From contig JAJDES010000268.1 of NCBI GenBank assembly GCA_029259675.1, forward strand, positions 1 through 7,762: a stretch of DNA of 7,762 nt, read 5' to 3'. The position numbers and the translations under genes were made by a program. Positions 1-4,904 of this stretch are shown here, one piece after another (positions within the stretch are counted from its first letter, which is position 1; each line of letters opens with the position of its first letter). Source of the DNA: Planctomycetota bacterium (GTDB taxonomy: Bacteria > Planctomycetota > UBA1135 > GCA-002686595). The notes below the pieces were generated by a model. That model did no database searches and had not been told where the DNA came from. It saw only the letters and a list, made by a program, of their open reading frames with translations.

Positions 1-104
1 GCTCCAGCCTGAGCGTTGCGCGCCCCGAAAATAGGGACTCGAAGGATCGTAGCCCGCCCTTTCGCACGGCGCGCGCTACCGCTACCTTTCGCGCCAGCGC
101 CCCC

Positions 105-851
105 ATGCCCCTCGCCAATCAAGAAGCAGCCATCGTCTGCACGGTCCCGACCTACAACGAGGCGGATTGCATCCTGGATCTCTGCCGCGAACTGCTCGCC
201 CTGGGACCGAATGTGCAGGTCCTGGTGATCGACGACGATTCGCCGGACGGAACCTGGAAGATGGTCCAGGAAGCGGGCCAGGCCGAGCCGCGGATTTCCG
301 TGCTGCACCGCACCGAAGATCGCGGACGCGGTCGAGCCGGTCGCGAAGGCTTTCTGCGCGCCCTGGAAATGGGCGCGGAAATCGTGATCGAGATGGATGC
401 GGATTTTTCCCACCACCCGCGCTTCATCCCCTCGATGGTTGAGCGCCTGAACCAGGCCGGAAGCGAAGTCGGCCTGGTCCTCGGCTCGCGCGCCGTGGAA
501 GGCGGCACGGACAACGATCGCTCCTTTGCGCGGCAATGGGTCACGCGACTCGCGAATGGCTACATCCGCGTGCTGTTGGGCGTGCCCGTCAGCGATTGCA
601 ACTCGGGCTTCCGCTGCTGGCGCCGCTCGACCCTCGAGCAAATCGACGTGGACAAAACCTTTTCGCCGGGTCCCGCGATCGTGCAGGAACTGCTCTTCAA
701 GACCGCCCGAGCGGGCATCCCGATCGCCGAGGTCCCGATCGAATTCATCGACCGCGTGCGCGGCGAATCGACCTTGAACATGGGCATTCTGCTGCAGGGC
801 TACACGATGGTCCTGCGCCTGCGCTGGATGGCCATCTGCGGCAAGCTGTAG
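105..851 (+). CDS. Polyprenyl-phosphate mannose synthase-like glycosyltransferase (GT2, DPM1 type)
   Basis: Predicted cytosolic GT-A fold enzyme of 248 residues. The family moves a sugar, usually mannose from GDP-mannose, onto a polyprenyl phosphate to make a lipid-linked donor. Visible motifs in order: VPTYNEAD (14-21) at the nucleotide-binding strand, VIDDDSPDGTW (41-51), the metal-binding DAD in EMDADFSHHP (96-105; family form EMDADLSHDP), GSR at 127-129, DCNSGFRCW (164-172; family form DxTSGFR) and VPIEFIDRVRGES (210-222). There is no C-terminal membrane domain, so it is the short DPM1 form. The conserved GxSK near the end reads GEST here, with Thr replacing Lys. The ATG is chosen because the fold begins right after it, but no Shine-Dalgarno is visible. 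The frame stays open to the left window edge without another ATG, GTG or TTG. It lies 141 nt upstream of the sulfatase-like gene on the same strand. Family call is firm; the sugar is not determined. Confidence 0.88.
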   Translation: MPLANQEAAIVCTVPTYNEADCILDLCRELLALGPNVQVLVIDDDSPDGTWKMVQEAGQAEPRISVLHRTEDRGRGRAGREGFLRALEMGAEIVIEMDADFSHHPRFIPSMVERLNQAGSEVGLVLGSRAVEGGTDNDRSFARQWVTRLANGYIRVLLGVPVSDCNSGFRCWRRSTLEQIDVDKTFSPGPAIVQELLFKTARAGIPIAEVPIEFIDRVRGESTLNMGILLQGYTMVLRLRWMAICGKL

Positions 852-983
852 CCCGCGCTCAAGTGAGGCGGCAGGCCGCGTCCAACCCGCTCGCGCGCCT
901 TTGAGGCCGATTGGAATGCCGCCCCCACAAAGATCCCGCGACTTCGGCGCTTCCCTTTTGCATCCCGTCGCGTGTGCGGTTAC

Positions 984-989
984 AGGAAG
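984..989 (+). promoter_or_regulatory. Ribosome binding site deciding a GTG start
   Basis: AGGAAG lies just upstream of the in-frame GTG at 993. The alternative in-frame GTG at 972 has no such motif before it. An out-of-frame ATG at 991 runs straight into TGA (ATGTGA) and cannot be the start. Confidence 0.6.
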
Positions 990-992
990 AAT

Positions 993-2144
993 GTGAACGA
1001 GCGCGCAGCCAAATACATTGTGGGAGTCCTGGTGCTCCTATTCCCCGCGGTCAGCCTGATTCGCTGGGCGAGCCACGCGGAAGAGGCCGGCATCGCGGCC
1101 CCGGAGTCGCGCTGGATCCACAGCATCATCGTCACGAGTGGCCATTGGCCCGAACGCGGAGCGGAGCTCGACCCCTTCTTTGGAAGTTTCCAAAAGGGCG
1201 CCGCGTTGGTTGAGCAGTGCTATGCGCCCAGTTCCGACCCGGTGGCCAGCGCGGTTAGTTTGTGGACCGGCCGCTGGCCCACGAGTCACGGCGCGACCTC
1301 CGCCAACATGAGTCTTGAGGAAGGTGCCTGGAGCGTGGCTTCTGCGGCGCGCGCGGCGGGCACGCGCACGGCAGCCATTCTTGCGGAACCGCTGGCCACT
1401 GCGGGCCGCATCGAGGGCTTTGAAACCGTAATTGAAGAACCCGGCGCCGGCGCGTCGGAGTTGGCGCGACATGCACGCGAGTTTCTGAGCGAACTGCCGG
1501 ACGAACGCGTGCTGGTTTGGCTGCACTTGGAAGATGCGGGTCCGGGAGCTTCCGAAGTCGCACTCTTGCTCTCCGCCATCCGCGGCGAGATGCAGGCGAG
1601 TGAACGCGCCATTGATACGTTGACTGTGATCGCGGGTTTGAATTCGCAAAGGTCCCCCAGCGCAGACGACTCCATCCCCAAATTGGATGCCTCCCTGCGC
1701 GCCCCCCTATGGGTCGAATTGCCCAGCCGCGTCAACGGCGGCCGGCGCAGCAGCGGCGCAGCAAGCTTGGTCGATTTAGCCGGAGCCCTATGCGAGTTGT
1801 TGCAACTAAGGCTACCGGACCAAGCACAAGATCAAGCGCCCCTGCAATCGCGCACGGCCGAACTGGGCGTCAAGCTCAAGGGCGGCGGCGGCTACAACTG
1901 GCTACTCCTCAGCGACGACAAGCAATGCGTACTCCGCTTCGGAAAAACTCGCGTTGTCGGGCACTTGGACTCAAACGGCCAAGTGCAAATCACGAGCACA
2001 AGCGAAAGCCAAGACCCCACCAGCGACGGCCCTTTCCAACCCACGACAGGAGAACTCTCCCAACGCCAAGCCCACCAACTCCGCAGCTTGATGACCGAGC
2101 TACAAGCCGCAGCCCACCCAGGTACGGAGTCAGGCTCTCATTGA
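993..2144 (+). CDS. Membrane-anchored sulfatase-like protein, probably catalytically inactive
   Basis: 383 residues from the GTG at 993. Residues about 6-25 form one hydrophobic segment after a short basic start, a signal anchor or uncleaved signal peptide, so the rest is probably outside the cytoplasmic membrane. Landmarks follow the sulfatase / alkaline-phosphatase superfamily order: SLWTGRWPTSHG (89-100, like the SLLTGxYPxxHG block), LVWLHLEDAGPG (174-185, like the FxWxHxxDPHxPY strand), DTLTVIAGLNSQ (208-219, where families read DTLVVxTSDHG), APLWVELP (237-244) and SLVDLAGALCELL (258-270, like SLVDLAPTLLxLA). The Cys/Ser of the C/S-x-P-S-R signature, the N-terminal Asp pair and the DHG metal ligands are all missing. 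Family knowledge plus these losses suggest a pseudoenzyme or a very divergent hydrolase. The last residues (TESGSH) and the stop codon lie inside a flanking repeat half-unit, so the original C-terminus may have been altered. No partner or substrate can be named. Confidence 0.6.
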   Translation: MNERAAKYIVGVLVLLFPAVSLIRWASHAEEAGIAAPESRWIHSIIVTSGHWPERGAELDPFFGSFQKGAALVEQCYAPSSDPVASAVSLWTGRWPTSHGATSANMSLEEGAWSVASAARAAGTRTAAILAEPLATAGRIEGFETVIEEPGAGASELARHAREFLSELPDERVLVWLHLEDAGPGASEVALLLSAIRGEMQASERAIDTLTVIAGLNSQRSPSADDSIPKLDASLRAPLWVELPSRVNGGRRSSGAASLVDLAGALCELLQLRLPDQAQDQAPLQSRTAELGVKLKGGGGYNWLLLSDDKQCVLRFGKTRVVGHLDSNGQVQITSTSESQDPTSDGPFQPTTGELSQRQAHQLRSLMTELQAAAHPGTESGSH

Positions 2145-2184
2145 AAGTTCAACCCGTCACAAGTGCCGCACGTACTCCAATTCG
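2123..2184 (+). repeat. Repeat half-unit R1 (forward)
   Basis: Begins with outer box TACGGAGTCAGGCTC at 2123-2137 and has inner box AAGTGCCGCAC at 2161-2171, with CGTACTCC after it. It is the first of two forward copies, starting 76 bp before R2, and differs from R2 at roughly 10 of 62 positions. The stop codon of the sulfatase-like gene (2142-2144) lies within it. Confidence 0.85.
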
Positions 2185-2198
2185 AACTTAAGTCCCGA

Positions 2199-2431
2199 TA
2201 CGGAGTCGGACTCTCATTGAGAGTTCAACCCCTGATAAGTACCGCACGTACTCCGGTTCGTTCTGAAGAGCTTGATTGACAACCCTTGAATCAAGATCTC
2301 ACCTCCGACCACAGAAGCTCGACCTCGTGACCTGCGGATCTCCCCGGTATGGACACGGTGCAGCTCCCCTCTCACCCAACTAGTGCAGTACTTATCGATC
2401 GTTTGAGCTTGGGATGGAGCCTGGCTCTGTA
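2199..2431 (+). repeat. Left core repeat element, 233 bp with long inverted termini (R2 to R3)
   Basis: R2 at the left end has outer box TACGGAGTCGGACTC (2199-2213) and inner box AAGTACCGCAC (2237-2247). R3 at the right end is the inverted counterpart, with outer box ending at 2431 and inner box at 2383-2393. Box spacing is 38 bp on both sides. The central segment (about 2260-2380) is shared with the core at 3620-3851; by eye the two cores are about 80% identical with only one or two small indels. Within R2, ACTCTC (2210-2215) and GAGAGT (2219-2224) can pair around a 3-nt loop. Confidence 0.88.
2271..2295 (+). repeat. Conserved stem-loop in the left core centre
   Basis: CTTGATT (2271-2277) and AATCAAG (2289-2295) form a perfect 7-bp inverted repeat around an 11-nt loop. 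Outer GAG (2268-2270) and CTC (2298-2300) can extend the stem across a 2-nt bulge. The same stem and loop length recur in the right core, while the loop sequence differs. Confidence 0.6.
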
Positions 2432-2489
2432 CCTGAGGGATCGCTGGCTTCCTGGCCAATTTGGCCATTATGGCCTCCCCCACTAGCTT

Positions 2490-2538
2490 GTGCGGTACTG
2501 TTGAATAGTCGAGGGCTGGGGTCGAAGCTGGCTCCAAT
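2490..2538 (-). repeat. Repeat half-unit R4 (inverted, outer box decayed)
   Basis: Inner box GTGCGGTACTG at 2490-2500 is the reverse complement of the family's inner box. At the expected 38-bp offset, 2524-2538 keeps only about 8 of 15 outer-box positions, so this copy is decayed. It ends one base before the Shine-Dalgarno of the lipoprotein gene, so it would lie in that gene's leader if transcription starts further upstream. The rest of 2432-2489 holds no gene. Confidence 0.65.
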
Positions 2539-2539
2539 C

Positions 2540-2545
2540 GAGGTG
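2540..2545 (+). promoter_or_regulatory. Strong ribosome binding site for a TTG start
   Basis: GAGGTG is followed by a 6-nt spacer (TTTCAA) and then TTG at 2552. This is the best Shine-Dalgarno in front of the lipoprotein frame. Neither the ATG at 2414 (inside a repeat) nor the ATG at 2621 (inside the hydrophobic signal segment) has a comparable motif. No convincing -35/-10 pair was identified upstream. Confidence 0.65.
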
Positions 2546-2551
2546 TTTCAA

Positions 2552-3592
2552 TTGAACCATTACCAAGAATTTCAATTTCCACTCAGCCCTGGATTTGGCC
2601 GGCAATTTGGCATTGCAGCAATGCTAGTTGCCTGCCTATTGCAACTCCCGTCATGCTCAGATGATGGAGGGCTTGTGTGGCAGCCGGTAAGGGAACTTAA
2701 TGGGCGGCCAAAAGATCACGCGTGGGAGCACTTGCAACAGGGCCATCACGCTCTTGAGCTAGGCAACTTGGCTATGGCTCGAGAATTCTATATGGATTTG
2801 TTTGAAACAGTCTCATTTGACTATCGACCAAGTTTGCACCTGGATGCCATCGAAGGCTTGATTGCGATTGATAGCGCAAATGGTGCCTCTCTCGAGAAAT
2901 TCAAAATTCATTTGGAAGCCATACTGAATGGGGATCAATTGTCAGGCTCTTCGTTGGTCTTTGATGGGAAGGTCAGGTCTCTGTACGAACAATGTGGAGG
3001 CAACGCCTATCCCTACCCCCGCCCGCGACCGATTCGCAAAGAGTGGTGGTGGGACATATCGGACACCGATGAGTCGACCTTGGAAAGAAATCGCCTAAAC
3101 AGGATGGTTGAGTTACCGCTGTTTTTTGATCACCACAGCCTGTATTGGCCGGAGATGCACTTCGAGGCTGTTTGGTCCGCAATTAGAGCTAGGCAAAAGC
3201 TTGGACAACCACCCTTTGATGCAGAGCTCACAGGTGACGTTGTCAAACTCAGCGGTGAGCATGAAGTCTGGATGGGCGCGAGCGCTTCCGGACCTGTGCG
3301 CAATGGGTTGGCCCATGGCGTTTGGACTCTATGGCACGATGGCGGCCAGATCCTGGCGCGCGGAAAATGCAAGCAGGGGCAAAGAGTTGGCGAATGGATA
3401 TGGCAAGCGGTGGATCCGACTTACCGCGGCGAACTCAATTACCTTAACGATGAACGCCACGGACCCTCATGGGAGTGGGCTGGTGAAGGCCATTTGTTCA
3501 CAAGCGGGGAGTATGCAAATGGCTGCAAAATCGGAATCTGGAAGAGATTCGACAAGGACGGACAGGAAATAGATGCATTCATCTACGAGTAG
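2552..3592 (+). CDS. Predicted lipoprotein with C-terminal MORN_2 / YwqK-like repeats
   Basis: 346 residues from the TTG. The N-terminus has an Arg at about residue 17, a hydrophobic stretch (IAAMLVACLLQL) and LPSC with Cys35. This is an acceptable but non-ideal lipobox, with Pro at -2, so a lipid-anchored envelope protein is likely. Residues about 55-105 look helical and TPR-like (HLQQGHHALELGN, then AREFYMDLFE). Residues about 251-340 carry about three MORN_2-type repeats: NGLAHGVWTLW, GQRVGEWIW, and GEYANGCKIGIWKRF with DKDG following. MORN_2 repeats occur in YwqK-type proteins, whose molecular role is mostly unproven; no catalytic residues are seen. GC is far below the neighbours and codons such as ATT, TTG, AAA and GAT are common, suggesting different ancestry. 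It sits alone between two copies of a repeat complex, and its TAG is 3 nt before the next repeat. Function unknown; lipoprotein and repeat assignments are moderate. Confidence 0.75.
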   Translation: MNHYQEFQFPLSPGFGRQFGIAAMLVACLLQLPSCSDDGGLVWQPVRELNGRPKDHAWEHLQQGHHALELGNLAMAREFYMDLFETVSFDYRPSLHLDAIEGLIAIDSANGASLEKFKIHLEAILNGDQLSGSSLVFDGKVRSLYEQCGGNAYPYPRPRPIRKEWWWDISDTDESTLERNRLNRMVELPLFFDHHSLYWPEMHFEAVWSAIRARQKLGQPPFDAELTGDVVKLSGEHEVWMGASASGPVRNGLAHGVWTLWHDGGQILARGKCKQGQRVGEWIWQAVDPTYRGELNYLNDERHGPSWEWAGEGHLFTSGEYANGCKIGIWKRFDKDGQEIDAFIYE

Positions 3593-3595
3593 CGA

Positions 3596-3616
3596 CACGG
3601 AGCCGCACTCTCTCTG
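3596..3616 (+). repeat. Truncated repeat half-unit R5 (forward)
   Basis: CACGGAGCCGCACTC (3596-3610) matches most of the outer box, but the copy runs into R6 after about 20 bp and has no inner box. It starts 3 nt after the lipoprotein stop codon and 24 bp before R6, the same order as R1-R2 on the left. Confidence 0.55.
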
Positions 3617-3619
3617 TGA

Positions 3620-3851
3620 TACGGAGTCGTACTCTCATTGAGGGTTCAACACTTGGTAAGTACCGCACATGCTCCGATTCGTTCCGCTGAGCTTGATTGA
3701 CAAACTCTGAATCAAGACCTCATTTCTAACCACGAAAGCTCTACCTCCTGACCGGCAGATCTCCCGTTCATGGTCTCGATGAAGCTCTCCCCCATCCAGC
3801 TAGTGCGGTACCTATCGAGGGTTGGAGGTTGGGGTCGAGCCTGACTCTGTA
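3620..3851 (+). repeat. Right core repeat element, 232 bp with long inverted termini (R6 to R7)
   Basis: R6 has outer box TACGGAGTCGTACTC (3620-3634) and inner box AAGTACCGCAC (3658-3668). R7 is inverted, with inner box at 3803-3813 and outer box GAGCCTGACTCTGTA ending at 3851; spacing is 38 bp on both sides. It is a direct-orientation copy of the 2199-2431 core, with about 46 substitutions by hand count and a net length difference of 1 bp. It lies between convergent genes. Confidence 0.88.
3692..3716 (+). repeat. Conserved stem-loop in the right core centre
   Basis: CTTGATT (3692-3698) and AATCAAG (3710-3716) flank an 11-nt loop, as in the left core. The loop here is GACAAACTCTG against GACAACCCTTG on the left, so the stem is fully conserved while the loop has changed. 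Confidence 0.6.
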
Positions 3852-3914
3852 CTGCTGATACGACCTCTTTGCTCACGCATCGACTGAGTGAGGTCCTTGT
3901 GCGGGGCCCCCATC

Positions 3915-3968
3915 GGTTAGTGCGGTACTTTTGGCCGGTTGAGGTTTGGGGGCGAGCCTGACTCTGTA
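3915..3968 (-). repeat. Repeat half-unit R8 (inverted)
   Basis: Inner box GTGCGGTACTT (3920-3930) and outer box GAGCCTGACTCTGTA (3954-3968), 38 bp apart. It is the rightmost copy and ends 9 nt before the stop codon of the minus-strand glycosyltransferase. The 3852-3914 stretch between R7 and R8 shows no gene or further copy. Confidence 0.82.
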
Positions 3969-3977
3969 TCGGGGGAA

Positions 3978-4901
3978 TCACCAGAGCCGGCTGGCGCCCG
4001 CTTCTACCGTTTCTGCGCTGACGCGTCGGCCGCGGGCTCCGTCCCAGAGACCTTTGGCTTTAGCGAGGGCGCCGAGGGCTCGGCCGCGGAAGGCGCCGAC
4101 GATGAACACGGCCGGGAGGCTGAGGACGTCGAAGATGAAGAAGCGCAGCCAGCGGCTGGGGGTTCCGTGCCTGCGCAGGAACCAGATTGTGTTGACGCCG
4201 ATCATGTACTTGCGGCGCGGGCTGTAGCCGCCGCCGGTGGAATGGCTCGCGGCGTGCAGGGCTGCGGCCGTGCCCACGGTTGCTGAGCCGTAGCCGGCGT
4301 AGCCCGCGCGCAGGCAGAAATCCAAGTCTTCGTGATAGGCGAAGAAATCGCCGTCGATCAAACCGATGGCTTCGAACACTTCGCGCCGCACGAGCATCAC
4401 CGCACCGACGACGTAGTCAACTGGGAACTGACGCTTCCACTCGGGGCCGTCGGCTTGGCCCTGACCGATCAGGTTGGAAAGATTTTGCCTGAAAGTCAGC
4501 TTGCCGCCTGCGGCCCAAATGCGGGGGGATTCCTCCATGTACAGCACGCGTGGACCGACGATCCCCAACTTTGGGTCCGCCTCCAAGGCGGCAATCAATT
4601 GAGCCAGGCTTCCGCTCTCCAAAGTGGCGTCGTTATTGAGCAACAGCACTCCTTCGGAGCCGCGTTCCAAGGCCGCGGCGATGGCCAAATTGTTGGCGTG
4701 TCCATAGCCCAGGTTGGAGTCGTTGCGAATGTGCACGAGGCCCTCGAAGCGTTGCTCGACCATTTCCCGTGAACCGTCGCGGCTGTCGTTGTCCACGAAG
4801 TAAATCCATTGCGGATCGAAGCCTTCGTCCAGAACCGACTGGATGCAGGCCACGTTTTCTTCGCCGCCATTCCAGTTGACGATCACGATTGCGATCTGCA
4901 C
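3978..4901 (-). CDS. Rhamnosyltransferase-like GT2 family glycosyltransferase
   Basis: 307 residues, GT-A fold of the WbbL/COG1216 type, which adds a sugar (often rhamnose from dTDP-rhamnose) to growing envelope polysaccharides at the cytoplasmic face. Motifs: IVIVNWNGG (5-13), VDNDSRDGS (36-44), NLGYGHANNLAI (63-74), LLLNNDATLE (86-95, the DxD-equivalent NND), VVGAVMLVRREVFEAIG (164-180) and the acceptor/base region FFAYHEDLDFCLRAG (186-200). The HSTGGG segment at 220-225 and RRKYMIGVNTIWFLRRHG also fit this family. Residues about 252-272 form a hydrophobic stretch that may touch or span the membrane. The start is GTG, 3 nt after the xseA stop, so translation is probably coupled. The coding end lies 9 nt from repeat R8. 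Family is firm; donor and acceptor are not known. Confidence 0.88.
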   Translation of the reverse strand: MQIAIVIVNWNGGEENVACIQSVLDEGFDPQWIYFVDNDSRDGSREMVEQRFEGLVHIRNDSNLGYGHANNLAIAAALERGSEGVLLLNNDATLESGSLAQLIAALEADPKLGIVGPRVLYMEESPRIWAAGGKLTFRQNLSNLIGQGQADGPEWKRQFPVDYVVGAVMLVRREVFEAIGLIDGDFFAYHEDLDFCLRAGYAGYGSATVGTAAALHAASHSTGGGYSPRRKYMIGVNTIWFLRRHGTPSRWLRFFIFDVLSLPAVFIVGAFRGRALGALAKAKGLWDGARGRRVSAETVEAGASRLW

Positions 4902-4904
4902 CGG

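Larger units (their letters stand above)
2123..3968. mobile_element. Candidate inverted-repeat-bounded cassette carrying one lipoprotein gene
   Basis: The left end TACGGAGTCAGGCTC (2123-2137) matches the reverse complement of the right end (3954-3968) at 14 of 15 positions. Inside are two repeat complexes in the same orientation and, between them, a single gene with clearly lower GC than the flanks: hand counts give 48% and 42% for 2821-2880 and 2881-2940, against 72% for 301-360 and 68% for 5221-5280. No transposase, integrase or target-site duplication is visible, so this is a candidate non-autonomous unit, not a proven one. The alternative is an intergenic repeat family that independently settled on both sides of the gene. 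Confidence 0.35.

Noticed and set aside
852..992. Promoter or terminator between the first two genes
   Set aside because: No convincing -35/-10 pair or stem with T-tract could be identified by eye.
2414..2551. ATG at 2414 as start of the lipoprotein gene
   Set aside because: It lies in inverted half-unit R3, would add 46 residues read mostly from repeat DNA, and would bury the signal segment. The TTG at 2552 has a strong Shine-Dalgarno.
2145..2551. Rho-independent terminators in the repeat regions
   Set aside because: Stem-loops exist but no T-tract follows any of them on either strand.
2214..2582. Minus-strand open frame of 122 codons as a real gene
   Set aside because: It spans the repeat core and runs into the lipoprotein start. 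No Shine-Dalgarno was seen, and the homologous frame in the right core is broken. Kept only as a coding-potential observation.
2199..3851. Integron attC sites flanking a gene cassette
   Set aside because: The cores are over 230 bp, no convincing pair of RYYYAAC/GTTRRRY ends is present, and there is no integrase. GTTCAAC and GTTGAAT occur but not in paired positions.
2123..3968. CRISPR array
   Set aside because: Units are long, diverged, present in both orientations and irregularly spaced, with no uniform short spacers.
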